Source: a bacterium
Lineage (GTDB): Bacteria; Myxococcota_A; UBA9160; UBA4427
Assembly (NCBI GenBank): GCA_024742285.1
Contig: JANSYR010000003.1
Location: 186,001-250,000 of the forward strand
Direction: 5' to 3'
Length of the DNA stretch: 64,000 nucleotides
Position 1 is the stretch's first letter. Each line of letters opens with the position of its first letter. A program made the translations under genes and the position numbers. The notes beneath the pieces were generated by a model, which had not been told where the DNA came from, did not search any database, and saw only the letters and a list, made by a program, of their open reading frames with translations. This document shows positions 11,687-21,113 of the stretch, piece after piece.

Positions 11687-12166
11687 TCAGCCCTCGATCT
11701 CGCGGCGCCAGCGGCCGCCCTTGAACTGCTCGAGGATCTTCTCGACCCGCACCGTCGCCTCGTCGGGGATGAGTGCTGCGTCCCGGTGGCTCTGCAGGAA
11801 ATCGTTGAGTCCCGCGACCGACGCGAGCATCTCGCGGTCGGCTTGCACGAAGCCCATCGTCCAGCTCCCGAAGGCGCGTTGTGGCGACTCTTCACGGAGC
11901 AGGACCCGGGTGTCCGTGTGACGATCGTCCGACTCGATGACGTCGTAGAGGGACTCGATTACTTCGAGGTCGCCCTCGAGGACCTGCAGGAAGGTCGGAT
12001 CTGCGTAGAGGAGCATGCCGGAGACGCCGAGTCGACCGTTCTTGGCGCGGATGTGCGCGAGCAGCTCGAGCAGCTCGTCGGCGTCGCAGGGATCGACGGC
12101 GCGGCTGGTGTACACGATGCGATGAATCGCGGTTTCCGGTTCCTGGTCGGGTCGTTCGTCGGGCAT
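11687..12166 (-). CDS. BLUF-domain blue-light photoreceptor
   Basis: A single-domain BLUF protein of 159 residues. The flavin-binding signature is complete: IHRIVYTSRA supplies the key Tyr, NGRLGVSGMLLY the Asn, TFLQVLEG the photoactive Gln, and FGSWTMGF the semi-conserved Trp. A C-terminal helix follows (ATVRVEKILEQFK). No output domain is fused, so it probably signals by protein-protein contact, as in short BLUF proteins. The ATG at 12166 is used; a GTG at 12214 would add a 16-residue tail lacking family resemblance. The SDR and FMN-binding genes follow on the same strand. Confidence 0.9.
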   Translation of the reverse strand: MPDERPDQEPETAIHRIVYTSRAVDPCDADELLELLAHIRAKNGRLGVSGMLLYADPTFLQVLEGDLEVIESLYDVIESDDRHTDTRVLLREESPQRAFGSWTMGFVQADREMLASVAGLNDFLQSHRDAALIPDEATVRVEKILEQFKGGRWRREIEG

Positions 12167-12380
12167 GAGGTCGGGATCGCCCGATCGGCTGGAAGGCTTG
12201 ATCGAGGGATTCACCGAGTGGGTTCGCCCACCCGATAGGCCCTACCCGCGGGGTGACGTTCGGATTCATCTGCGCGGGGTGGTTGCCAGGAGATCCGGTG
12301 TGCCCAGGATTCGCGTCCGAGCGCGAGCGGCCCGAAGAGGCCGCCTCTCGCACCGATGGACCCATTTCCGGAGCCCGTTC

Positions 12381-14333
12381 ATGACCGCGACCACCCAACC
12401 CTTCCAGGCCGAGACGCAGAAGCTGCTCGATCTGATGATCCACTCCCTCTACTCGAACAAGGAGGTCTTTCTTCGCGAGCTGATCTCGAATGCGTCCGAC
12501 GCCCTCGACCGACGTCGCTTCGAGGCGGTCTCGAACCCGGAGCTCGCGGTGGAAGGGGAACTCGGGATCGAGCTGGTCGCGAACCGAATCGACCGGACCC
12601 TCACGATCTCGGACAACGGGATCGGCATGAACCGGGAGGAGCTGGTCGAACACCTCGGGACGATCGCGCGATCGGGCACGCTCGAGTTCCTGAAGCGGGC
12701 AGGCGAGAGTGACGACGCGAGCCCGGATCTGATCGGTCAGTTCGGTGTCGGCTTCTACGCGAGCTTCATGGTCGCCGACGAAGTCGACGTCGTGAGTCGC
12801 CGAGCCGGTGAAGACAAGGCCGCGCGGTGGACCTCGAAGGGCGCCGGGGAGTATTCGCTCGACGATGCGGAGCGGGAAGCAGCCGGGACGACGATCCGGC
12901 TCACCCTCAAGGAAGTCGACGGCGAGGCCGGACTCTCGGACTTCGCCGACGAGTGGGTCCTCCGCAACGTCGTGAAGAAGTACTCGGACTTCGTCGCCTA
13001 CCCGATCACGCTCACGGTCATCGAAGAGGCCTCCATGCCCGAGCCCGAGGACGGCGACGAAGCGATCGACGTCACGCCGGGCGAACCGCTCGAGCGCGCG
13101 GTGGACGCGCCGCTCAACTCGATGAAGGCGATCTGGACGCGGCCGGAGGCGGAGGTCGAAGAGGACGACTTCAACGAGTTCTACAAGCACGTCACCCACG
13201 ACTTCCAGGACCCGATGCTCCGCGTCAGCACGTCGATCGAGGGCACCTTCGAGGCGAAGGCGCTCCTCTACGTGCCGGGCAAGGCGCCCTTCGACCTCTA
13301 CCACCGCGAGCGCGCGCACAACGGCGTGCAGCTCTACGTACGGCGCGTCTTCATCATGGACGAGTGCCGGGAGCTCCTGCCGGAGTGGCTGCGCTTCGTT
13401 CGCGGCGTCGTCGATGCCGAGGATCTCTCGCTCAACGTCTCGCGGGAGATGCTCCAGCAGGACAAGCAGATCCAGACGATCCGCAAGCACCTGGTCAAGA
13501 AGGTCGCCGACAGCCTCAAGAAGATGTCGAAGGACGAACCCGAGGCGTACCTCTCGTTCTGGGGCGAGTTCGGTCCCGTCGTGAAGGAGGGCCTCCTCGA
13601 CTGGGAAGAAAAGAAGGACCGGATCTTCGATCTCGTCCTCGCGCCTTCGACGAACCACGACACGGAGCTCACCGGCCTGACGAGCTACATCGAGCGCATG
13701 TCCGACGACCAGGAGGCGATCTACTACATCGCGGGTCCGAACCTCGACGTGCTGCGTCGCTCGCCTCATCTCGAGGCGTTCGAGGAGAAGGGGATCGAGG
13801 TCCTCTTCCTGACGGATCCCGTCGACGAAGTCTGGGCCAACCAGGGTCCGCTGGAGTACGCGGGGAAGCCCTTCAGGAGCATCGGCCACGGCGAGGTCGA
13901 GCTCGGCTCCGACGAGGACAAGGAGAGAGCCAAGGAAGATCTCGGCAAGAAGGAAGAGAGCTTCCAGGACCTGCTCGCCGCGATGAAGGCCTCGATCGAA
14001 GGCGACGTGAAGGAGGTGCGGCTCTCGAGTCGCCTGAAGAGTTCCGCGTCGTGTCTCGTCCTCGAGGAGGGGGACCTCTCGCCGCAGCTCGAGGCGATGC
14101 TCCGCCAGGCCGGGCAGGCGATCCCGGAGCGCCAGCCCATCCTCGAGCTGAACCCGGACCACGCCGTCGTCGCGGCGCTCGGGAAGCGCTTCGAGGCGAA
14201 CCCGACCGATCCGCGGATCGGCAAGTCGGCCCGGCTGCTGCTCGGGCAGGCGATCCTCGCCGAGGGCGGGCAGCTCGACGATCCGACCGCGTTCGCGGAG
14301 CTCGTGAACGAATTGATGGCCGAGACGCTCTAG
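12381..14333 (+). CDS. htpG: Molecular chaperone HtpG (bacterial Hsp90)
   Basis: The 650-residue Hsp90 has its ATP site motifs in order: ELISNASDALDRRRF, ISDNGIGMNREEL and GQFGVGFYASFMVADEV. The middle-domain catalytic segment LSLNVSREMLQQ is present, as is the C-terminal dimerisation domain with HAVVAALGKRFEANP. It acts as a cytosolic ATP-dependent chaperone dimer. Length is normal. The ATG at 12381 has a GGAG eight bases upstream and matches family N-termini. It is divergent from the BLUF gene, and no clear heat-shock (sigma-32) promoter is visible in the 214 bases between them. A UUCG-loop hairpin (GTGGG/CCCAC, 12218-12231) lies in the gap. Confidence 0.97.
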   Translation: MTATTQPFQAETQKLLDLMIHSLYSNKEVFLRELISNASDALDRRRFEAVSNPELAVEGELGIELVANRIDRTLTISDNGIGMNREELVEHLGTIARSGTLEFLKRAGESDDASPDLIGQFGVGFYASFMVADEVDVVSRRAGEDKAARWTSKGAGEYSLDDAEREAAGTTIRLTLKEVDGEAGLSDFADEWVLRNVVKKYSDFVAYPITLTVIEEASMPEPEDGDEAIDVTPGEPLERAVDAPLNSMKAIWTRPEAEVEEDDFNEFYKHVTHDFQDPMLRVSTSIEGTFEAKALLYVPGKAPFDLYHRERAHNGVQLYVRRVFIMDECRELLPEWLRFVRGVVDAEDLSLNVSREMLQQDKQIQTIRKHLVKKVADSLKKMSKDEPEAYLSFWGEFGPVVKEGLLDWEEKKDRIFDLVLAPSTNHDTELTGLTSYIERMSDDQEAIYYIAGPNLDVLRRSPHLEAFEEKGIEVLFLTDPVDEVWANQGPLEYAGKPFRSIGHGEVELGSDEDKERAKEDLGKKEESFQDLLAAMKASIEGDVKEVRLSSRLKSSASCLVLEEGDLSPQLEAMLRQAGQAIPERQPILELNPDHAVVAALGKRFEANPTDPRIGKSARLLLGQAILAEGGQLDDPTAFAELVNELMAETL

Positions 14334-14365
14334 GCGCCCAGGCGAGCGCGTCGAGCGCCGCGGCG

Positions 14366-16078
14366 CTAGGCGGGGACGGGCGACAGGGGCAGCGTGACGC
14401 GGATCTGCGTCCCGTTCGCGCCGTCGCTCTCGATTTCGAGGGCGCCGCCGTGGTCGATCGCGATGTCGCGGGCGACGGAGAGCCCGAGACCCGTTCCGCC
14501 CTCACGCAGGCGCGTGGTGTAGAAGGGGTCGAAGACGTGACGCAGGTCCTGCTCCGAGATGCCGGGACCGTCGTCGGTCACGAGGATCTCGGCCTGGTCG
14601 GGACCGGTGCGGAGGCCGATGTGGACCGTGGCACCCTCGTCCCGGGATTCGAGGGCGTTGCGGATCAGGTTGATCAGCGATTCCTCGATCTCGACGGGGT
14701 TCGCCGAGATGATGGCCTCGGGCGCCTCGACCTCGACCTGGACCACGCCGTCCCGGCTCGCCGCATAAGGCCGGCACAGGTCGGCGACGCGCGTGATCGT
14801 GGGGCCGAGGTCGACGAGGCGCCGTTCCGACGGTTCGTTGCGCGCGAAGCGGAGCAAGTGCTTCACGATGTCGCCACAGCGACGCGCCTCTTCGATGTTG
14901 ACGCGCAGGGCATCGGCGAGGCCGTCGGCATCGGTCGACGCCTGCTCGAACTCCTTGAGCGCGAGCTCCGAGCTCAGCAGGATCCCGCCGACCGGGTTGT
15001 TGATCTGATGGGCGATTCCAGCGGCCAGGGTCCCGACCGAGGCGAGACGCTCCCTTCGCTGGAGCTCGATCACCGAGGCGGTGAGCGCCTGGGTGCGTGA
15101 CGCGACCTCTGCTTCGAGCGCCTGGCGATGGCGCGCGTCCTGCGCGGCCTTGTCGACCCGCCGTGTCACGTCCCGCGCCGTGACGACGAGGTGCTGCCTC
15201 CCGGTCGCGCTGTCGAAGGGTCTCGACTTGGCCTCGATCACCACCCGCTCACGCCCCGTCATCGACGTGGGGATCTCGAGCTCGACGGGACCAGCGGGGC
15301 CGGCGAGGAGCGTCTGCAGGTCGGGGCTGTCGTGGCGGCGGAAGACTTCGTCCAGCAGCTCGAAGGCATCGACGCCGATCATCGCGTTCGGGTCGATCCC
15401 GAAGAGCGTCTCGTGGGCCGGGTTCGCGTAGACGAATCGTCCCTGGGCATCGAGCTCGTAGATCAGATCGCTCGCGCCTTCCGCGAGGTCGCGGAAGTGG
15501 GTGAAGGCCGCTTCGCGCGCGGCGCGGTTCGACGCGTTCTGGGCTTCGAGCGCGCTGATCTGGGCGAGGTGTTCCCGCGCGTAATAGCGGAGCGTGACCG
15601 AGAGCACCGAGGCCGAGACGAGGGTCATGACCGGCTCGACCCACGCCGCGATCGGATCGGCGGAGGAGGCGATCGAGAGGCCCTGGACCAGGAACGCTCC
15701 CGCCAGGATCAGCGCGTAGTCGAGTCGCGGGATCCCGGCGATGACGCCCGCGCCGAGTGCGAGGAGATAGAGGACGGGCGTATGGGCGGCAGCGTCGTGG
15801 ATCGAGTGGAGGACGAAGTTGTTGACGAGAATGACGGCGACGAGGACCGCCGTGCGGGATCGGGGACGCTGTGGGCGACGCGCCGCCAGCACGAAGAGCA
15901 GGATCGCCGAGGCGAACTCGAGGGACGGGAGCCCGCCCTCGTGGAGGCCACCGAAGACGAAGTGGACGGCGGCCGAGGCCAGATATCCGAGCCCGACCGC
16001 GAAGGTCGCCGGATGGATGGCGCGGGCGAGCGACGCGTCCAGGACGGCTTGCCCTCTGGTCGAGAGATCTTCCGCCAT
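14366..16078 (-). CDS. Membrane sensor histidine kinase with PAS domain
   Basis: The 570-residue protein has about six hydrophobic segments in its first 165 residues, a PAS domain (about 195-305; DLIYELDAQGRFVYANPA), a coiled region, a dimerisation/phosphoacceptor helix (LASVGTLAAGIAHQINNP, His about 357) and a HATPase domain with N-box LINLIRNALES, G1 DDGPGIS and G2 GGTGLGLSVA. This is the NtrB/GHKL-like arrangement. No response regulator is adjacent, so it is an orphan and its signal is unknown. ATG at 16078 is used; a GTG three codons upstream is possible. It converges on htpG. Confidence 0.92.
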   Translation of the reverse strand: MAEDLSTRGQAVLDASLARAIHPATFAVGLGYLASAAVHFVFGGLHEGGLPSLEFASAILLFVLAARRPQRPRSRTAVLVAVILVNNFVLHSIHDAAAHTPVLYLLALGAGVIAGIPRLDYALILAGAFLVQGLSIASSADPIAAWVEPVMTLVSASVLSVTLRYYAREHLAQISALEAQNASNRAAREAAFTHFRDLAEGASDLIYELDAQGRFVYANPAHETLFGIDPNAMIGVDAFELLDEVFRRHDSPDLQTLLAGPAGPVELEIPTSMTGRERVVIEAKSRPFDSATGRQHLVVTARDVTRRVDKAAQDARHRQALEAEVASRTQALTASVIELQRRERLASVGTLAAGIAHQINNPVGGILLSSELALKEFEQASTDADGLADALRVNIEEARRCGDIVKHLLRFARNEPSERRLVDLGPTITRVADLCRPYAASRDGVVQVEVEAPEAIISANPVEIEESLINLIRNALESRDEGATVHIGLRTGPDQAEILVTDDGPGISEQDLRHVFDPFYTTRLREGGTGLGLSVARDIAIDHGGALEIESDGANGTQIRVTLPLSPVPA

Positions 16079-16163
16079 GCCGACCACGGTAGCGAAGCCG
16101 ATTCACCGATCATGAGGCTGTCGGAAGGGATGGCCTGGAATCGCGCGTCGGAAACTTCTCGAC

Positions 16164-17462
16164 CTAGCGGAGGCCCATCCCGACGTAGTCTTCGGGCAAC
16201 GAGGCAGGGCGAAGGATCACGTCCGACGACGCCGGGCCGATCCGAGCCGCGAGGCGCTCCATCACGGCTCGATCGAAGCCGTAGAACTCGACCGCGTTGG
16301 CGCCGAGGATGCGCGCGGTCTCGTCGGGAGGGACGCCGTGGAAGGCGTGGCGAAGACACGTCGGCGTCTCGGGCCAGGTGCCTTCCGGGTGCGGGAAGTC
16401 CGAGCCCCAGAGGAGGTTCTCGATGCCGATCTCGTGGCGCATCTCGACCTCGCCCCGTGAGATGAAGGTCGCGGTGATCGCGCACCGATCCCGCCAGTAC
16501 GCGCTCGGCCGTCGCTCGATCCGATCGCGCAGGGCCTGCGAGTTCCACATGTCGTACATCTCGTCGAGGCGCATCAGCTCCTGGGGGACCCAGTGCGAGA
16601 GTGCTTCTGCGAAGACGAGCTTCAGGCCCGGAACGCGATCGAAGACGCCGCCCCAGATGAAGAACCAGAGCGGTCTCCGGTCGTAGAAGGTCGATTCCGT
16701 GAAGTGGAAGAACGAGGCCAGGGGCTCCTCCGATCCGTACGCGGTCGCGCCGTCCGGCGAGCGGGCGTTGCCACCGTGGATGCTGACGGGCAGATCGAGG
16801 TCGGCGGCGAGGGACCAGAGCGGGTCGTAGACCGGGTCGTGATAGCCGGGGAGCCCCGGCTCCAGGGGCGGCACGAGCAGCCCGCCCCGGAGTCCGTCTT
16901 CGCGGGCCCGCTTCGTCTCGGTCATCAGGGCGTCGACGTCGTGGGCCGCGGGCAGCTGGATCACCCCCGCGCGTCGCGTGGGGTTCTCGTTGCAGAACTC
17001 CGCGAGCCAGCGGTTGTAGGCTCGCGCGCCCGCCAGCTGGAGCTCGAAGGGCCAGGGTCTGCCCGAGAAGATCGGGCCCTCGGACTCCATGATGTCCGAG
17101 AAGGGCGGCTGGTTCTCGACGAAGCCGTCGCCGTAGAGGATCTCGCCCGCGATGCCTTCCGCGTCGAGGAAACGGTCGCGGACGGCGCCGTCGAAGAGGC
17201 CGAGGGTCGCTTCGAGCGCGCGTTCCGAGAAGGCAGCAGCTGCTTCGGGGGTCGCGCCGGTCGCCTGCATGAAGCCGTCGAGGAAGCCGGCGAGGGCGTC
17301 GCGATCACCGCGCGCCGCGGCCTCCGCGAGGGGCGCACTCGGCCGTGATCGCCAGTAGCGATCGAACTCGTCGCGATATTCGGGGTCGAAGTAGGGCGCG
17401 AAGCCGGGGAGGGGAGGGCCGGCGTGTCCGTCGCCGGAGATGACGAGATAGCGGTCGCTCAT
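16164..17462 (-). CDS. Amidohydrolase-2 family metal-dependent hydrolase
   Basis: This 432-residue TIM-barrel hydrolase is related to the ACMSD/LigW decarboxylase-hydrolase group (PF04909). The N-terminal ISGDGHAGP stands in for the usual HxH metal motif, SIHGGNAR gives a metal His, and GSDFPHPEGTWPET is the family's C-terminal Asp/His block. AGGAG lies 8 bases before the ATG at 17462. Proteins of this subgroup are common in high-GC aromatic- and terpenoid-degrading bacteria, but the substrate cannot be read from sequence. It faces the GNAT gene across a 178-bp gap. Confidence 0.85.
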   Translation of the reverse strand: MSDRYLVISGDGHAGPPLPGFAPYFDPEYRDEFDRYWRSRPSAPLAEAAARGDRDALAGFLDGFMQATGATPEAAAAFSERALEATLGLFDGAVRDRFLDAEGIAGEILYGDGFVENQPPFSDIMESEGPIFSGRPWPFELQLAGARAYNRWLAEFCNENPTRRAGVIQLPAAHDVDALMTETKRAREDGLRGGLLVPPLEPGLPGYHDPVYDPLWSLAADLDLPVSIHGGNARSPDGATAYGSEEPLASFFHFTESTFYDRRPLWFFIWGGVFDRVPGLKLVFAEALSHWVPQELMRLDEMYDMWNSQALRDRIERRPSAYWRDRCAITATFISRGEVEMRHEIGIENLLWGSDFPHPEGTWPETPTCLRHAFHGVPPDETARILGANAVEFYGFDRAVMERLAARIGPASSDVILRPASLPEDYVGMGLR

Positions 17463-17640
17463 GTCGGCTCCTGCTCGTCCTTGCGTTTTTCGACTGGTCT
17501 CGCGAGTTCGCGATTCGTGCTGGACGCGCTTGCCCGGGAGCGGGGATCGGCGACGCTCGGCGGGACGCGAAGACAAGGTGGCAGGCACGGCCGGGGTGTC
17601 AAACGCCCGGTCCCGGGAGGTGCGCGTGCGGGAGAACGAG

Positions 17641-18372
17641 ATGGGACAGCCGATCGGATTCGCGATCGACGATTGGCAGGGGGCGGAGTCGCCGGTCCAC
17701 GAGGGGATCGAGGGGGCGCGATGCCGGCTCGAGCCGCTCTCCGCCGATCGTCACGCGGAGGTCCTCCATGAAGCCTTCGCCGCGAACGCCGACGGCAGCA
17801 ACTGGACCTACCTGCCCTACGGCCCCTTCGAGAGCGCGGCGGCGTACGCCGCGTGCGTTCGCGACTTCGAACGTCTCGGAGCGGCGGGAGACACGCTCTT
17901 CTTCGCGATCGTCGAGGGAGGGAGCGAGCGTCCGATCGGCGTCTCGTCCTGGCTTCGGATCGCACCCGCGCTGGGCGCGATCGAGGTCGGACATCTCTGC
18001 TTCTCTCCGGCGCTCCAGCGCACGCCGCTCTCGACCGAGGCGATGTTCCTGATGATGCGGCGGGTCTTCGAGGAGTGGGGCTATCGCCGCTACGAATGGA
18101 AATGCGACGCGCTGAACGCGCCGTCGCGCGCGGCGGCGGCCCGGCTGGGCTTCCGGTACGAGGGCACGTTCCGACATCAGACCGTCGTGAAGGGTCGCAA
18201 TCGAGACACCGCGTGGTTCTCGATCACCGACCTCGAGTGGCCCGCGCTGAAGGCGGGCTTCGAGGCCTGGCTCGATCCGGCGAACTTCGACGCCGCCGGT
18301 GGCCAGAAGCGGCGGCTCCGGGACTTTCTACCGGCGACGGCGGGGCGACCGCTCGCAGAAGATCTCGCCTAA
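17641..18372 (+). CDS. GNAT N-acetyltransferase (RimJ/RimL type)
   Basis: The 243-residue protein has a GNAT fold of the RimJ/RimL branch: GARCRLEPLSADRHAEVLHEAF at the N-terminus, GHLCFSPALQRTPLSTEAMF as the acetyl-CoA region, and LNAPSRAAAARLGFRYEGTFRH at the end of the fold. A 50-residue C-terminal extension follows. The ATG at 17641 is chosen for its GGGAG site and family alignment, although the frame is open further upstream. Its stop overlaps the stop of the convergent LLM gene by 3 bases. The acceptor (protein N-terminus or small amine) is unknown. Confidence 0.85.
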   Translation: MGQPIGFAIDDWQGAESPVHEGIEGARCRLEPLSADRHAEVLHEAFAANADGSNWTYLPYGPFESAAAYAACVRDFERLGAAGDTLFFAIVEGGSERPIGVSSWLRIAPALGAIEVGHLCFSPALQRTPLSTEAMFLMMRRVFEEWGYRRYEWKCDALNAPSRAAAARLGFRYEGTFRHQTVVKGRNRDTAWFSITDLEWPALKAGFEAWLDPANFDAAGGQKRRLRDFLPATAGRPLAEDLA

Positions 18373-19199
18373 CGCGCCTTCTTCCAGGCGGCGATCCGTT
18401 CTTCGAGCGGCTCGAAGGATCTCGTGAATCCGTCGAGGTCGTCGTAGCGCGCCCCCTGGATGTACTCCGTCACGCCGAGCGCTTCGAGGGCGGCGAGTCG
18501 ATCGAGATCTTCGGCTTCGGACCGGTGACCGAGTGCGCCGAAGGCAGCGATCTCGGGATCGGCGCGACCGGCGTCGACGAAGCGTGCCCGGAGTGCGTCC
18601 GCGTGCTCGCGGATCTTCTCGGGATCGTCGGTCATCGGCATCCATCCATCGCCCGCGCGGACGGCGCGATCGAGGGCGTGGGGCGCCGCGCCGCCGATCC
18701 AGATCCGCGGTTTCGGAGGGTTCGGGCGGAAGAGGAAGGGTTGATCACGGAGCGAGGTCACGTCGCCCTCGGCGCCGAAGGCTTCGTTCAGGAAACGGAG
18801 CGTCTCGTCGGTGATCCGGCCGCGCTGGCTCCGGTCGACGCCGAGCGCCCTGAACTCGCTGCCCATCCAGCCGATGCCCACGCCGAGCTCGAGGCGCCCG
18901 CCCGACAGCTCCTGGATCGTCGCGATCGCCTTGGCGGTCGGGAGGATCGGGCGGTAGGGCACGACGAGAACGGCCGTTCCGATCCGGATGCGGTCCGTCG
19001 CAGCGGCGAGCCAGGCGAGGGAGGTGAGCGGGTCGAGGTAGCGTCCGCCGGAACCCTCGGCGTCGTCAGGCGGGATCGCGATGTGGTCCGGCACCCAGAG
19101 GGCGTCGAGACCGGCCTCCTCGGCGAGGCGCGCGCTCTCCCGCAGAACCTCTGCGTTGGCGGCGGCCCCCATCAGTCGAAGCGCGAAGCCGAAGCGCAT
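18369..19199 (-). CDS. LLM-class F420-dependent oxidoreductase
   Basis: This 276-residue luciferase-like TIM barrel fits the probable F420-dependent subgroup: LDALWVPDHIAIP, TAVLVVPYRPILPTAKAIATIQELSGGRLELGVGIGWM and PPKPRIWIGGAAPHALDRAVRAGDGW. The ATG at 19199 with GGAG upstream matches family N-termini. Members reduce or oxidise small organic substrates using F420 or FMN. No F420 biosynthesis gene is in the window. The gene is convergent with GNAT and divergent from mlaF. Confidence 0.88.
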   Translation of the reverse strand: MRFGFALRLMGAAANAEVLRESARLAEEAGLDALWVPDHIAIPPDDAEGSGGRYLDPLTSLAWLAAATDRIRIGTAVLVVPYRPILPTAKAIATIQELSGGRLELGVGIGWMGSEFRALGVDRSQRGRITDETLRFLNEAFGAEGDVTSLRDQPFLFRPNPPKPRIWIGGAAPHALDRAVRAGDGWMPMTDDPEKIREHADALRARFVDAGRADPEIAAFGALGHRSEAEDLDRLAALEALGVTEYIQGARYDDLDGFTRSFEPLEERIAAWKKAR

Positions 19200-19478
19200 G
19201 CCGATCTCCGGGTTGCGGGTTTGGGTCGTTCGGAAGGAATCGACGGGCCGGTCGGGAACGATTCGGTCGAACTTAGCGCTTGCCTCGCGGCGTGTGCGGA
19301 CCATCACGTTTCGACCGGATCGAGGCCCTCGAGTGGTTCCTTCGCTTCCCGGAACCGTGGGTTTCCGGAAGTACCCGGTCCGGATCGACGCACATTTCAC
19401 GTTTGCGTTATTTTCCGCGCGCTGTCCGTAGGGTCCGGGGGCGATCGTCTCCGCCCGCGCGGCCCGGGAGGATCCATT

Positions 19479-20273
19479 CTGAGCGGCTCCGCCGATGACG
19501 ACTTCATTTCCGTTCGAGACGTCGATCTCGCCTTCGGAAGTCGGATCGTCTACGACAAGCTCTCGTGTTCGATGCGCAAGGGCGGTGTCCATCTGCTCCT
19601 GGGGGGCAGCGGCTCCGGCAAGTCGACGCTCCTCCGGATGATCGGTGGCCTGCAGCAGCCGACCGAGGGAGAGGTGCGCGTCGCGGGCCAACGTCTCTCC
19701 GGGCTCCGGGAGCGCGACCTCGGTCAGATCCGCAAGGGGATCGGCATGCTCTTCCAGAACGGGGCGCTCCTCGATTCGATGACCGTGCTCGAGAACGTCG
19801 GACTCCCCCTTCGCGAGCACACGGACCAGTCGATCCCGCAGATCGCCGAGCGCGTTCGGACCGTCCTCTCGGCGGTGGGGCTCGAGGACGTCGAGCCGCT
19901 GCTTCCGAGCGAGCTCTCCGGCGGCATGCTCCGCCGCGTCGCCTTCGCCCGCGCGATCGTCATGGAGCCCGAGATCCTTCTCTGCGACGAGCCCTTTTCG
20001 GGGCTCGATCCGCTGAACGTCACTCGAATCGAAGATCTCCTCATGCGCTTGAATCGCGACCTCGGCCTCACGGTCGTCATCACGTCTCATCACATGGCGT
20101 CCTCCCTCCGCATGGCCGACCAGATCATCCTGCTCCGCGACCGCAACTGCGTCGCGGGCACCCCGGAGGAGCTGGCCGGAGGACACGACGAGGGCGTGAT
20201 CGAATTCCTCGGTGAAGACGGGCGCGCCTATCTCGCGCGTCTCCACGAGATCGAAGGAGCGTCGCCGGCATGA
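19479..20273 (+). CDS. mlaF: Phospholipid ABC transporter ATPase MlaF
   Basis: The protein of about 264 residues has Walker A GGSGSGKST, signature LSGGMLRRVAFARA and Walker B EILLCDEPFSGLDP, with the MlaF-like ending. It energises MlaE in the inner membrane. There is no ATG, GTG or TTG in frame before the first strand. A strong GGGAGGA site at 19467-19472 points to CTG at 19479 (or ATT at 19476) as the start. The next in-frame ATG would remove the first strands of the fold. The stop overlaps the mlaE ATG (ATGA). First gene of the mlaFEDAC run. Confidence 0.92.
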   Translation: MSGSADDDFISVRDVDLAFGSRIVYDKLSCSMRKGGVHLLLGGSGSGKSTLLRMIGGLQQPTEGEVRVAGQRLSGLRERDLGQIRKGIGMLFQNGALLDSMTVLENVGLPLREHTDQSIPQIAERVRTVLSAVGLEDVEPLLPSELSGGMLRRVAFARAIVMEPEILLCDEPFSGLDPLNVTRIEDLLMRLNRDLGLTVVITSHHMASSLRMADQIILLRDRNCVAGTPEELAGGHDEGVIEFLGEDGRAYLARLHEIEGASPA

Positions 20274-21046
20274 TCGAATCGATCCGCTCCCTCGGTTCGC
20301 GCACCAACGAGCAGCTCGAGGGCCTCGGGCGAGTTACCGCCTTCGGCACGGCGATCACCGGCGCGACCCTTCGGCCGCCCACCCGCTTCGGCTTCTTTCT
20401 ACGCGCGCTCTACGACGCGGGCGTCCTTTCTGTCGCGTTGATCGCGCTCTCCGGCTTCACGGTCGGGATGGTGCTCGGCCTTCAGCTCTTCAACGTGCTG
20501 ACCCGCTTCGGGGCGGACGAGGGCCTCGGCGCGGTCGTCGGCCTCTCGCTGATTCGCGAGCTCGGCCCCGTGGTCTGCGGCCTGCTCGTCACGGGCCGTG
20601 CCGGCTCGGCGGTGACGGCCGAGATCGGCACGATGAAGGCGACCGAACAGCTCGACGGCCTGCGCATGATGGCGATCGACCCGATCCACTTCGTGGCGAT
20701 GCCGCGGGCGCTCGCGCTGACCTTCGCGATGCCGCTCCTCAACGCGATCTTCATCGTCTTCGCGATCGCCGGGGCCTATGCGATCGGCGTCGCCAATCAG
20801 GGCATGGACGCGGGCGTCTACCAGTCCGGTCTCGAGAGCGCCGTCGAGTTCCGACAGGACGTGGCGCAGAGCCTCCTCAAGAGCCTCGTCTTCGGGATGC
20901 TGATCGGCCTGGTCTCGACCTACAAGGGCCACCACTGCGCGCCCAACGCCGTCGGCGTCGCGCGCGCGACGACCTCGACGGTGGTGACCGCCTCCGTCGT
21001 CATTCTCTTGTCCGACTACGTGATCACGGCGCTCTGGGGCGTCTAG
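20270..21046 (+). CDS. mlaE: Phospholipid ABC transporter permease MlaE
   Basis: This 258-residue permease has about five to six membrane segments and the MlaE hallmark EIGTMKATEQLDGLRMMAIDPIHF, the coupling region to the ATPase. GRAGSAVTAEIGTM and GLVSTYKGHH are also family-typical. It forms the inner-membrane channel with MlaD and MlaF. Its ATG overlaps the mlaF stop, so translation is coupled; mlaD follows 67 bases later. Confidence 0.96.
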   Translation: MIESIRSLGSRTNEQLEGLGRVTAFGTAITGATLRPPTRFGFFLRALYDAGVLSVALIALSGFTVGMVLGLQLFNVLTRFGADEGLGAVVGLSLIRELGPVVCGLLVTGRAGSAVTAEIGTMKATEQLDGLRMMAIDPIHFVAMPRALALTFAMPLLNAIFIVFAIAGAYAIGVANQGMDAGVYQSGLESAVEFRQDVAQSLLKSLVFGMLIGLVSTYKGHHCAPNAVGVARATTSTVVTASVVILLSDYVITALWGV

Positions 21047-21113
21047 TTTTTCGCCTGCGGGCGCTCGGCGAAGCGGTGCCTCGACCGAGCCGAGCTCGAA
21101 AGGAAGGATCGAT

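Noticed and set aside
12165-12380. N-terminal extension of HtpG
   Set aside because: The extra 72 codons are unlike Hsp90; ATG 12381 with GGAG gives the conserved start.
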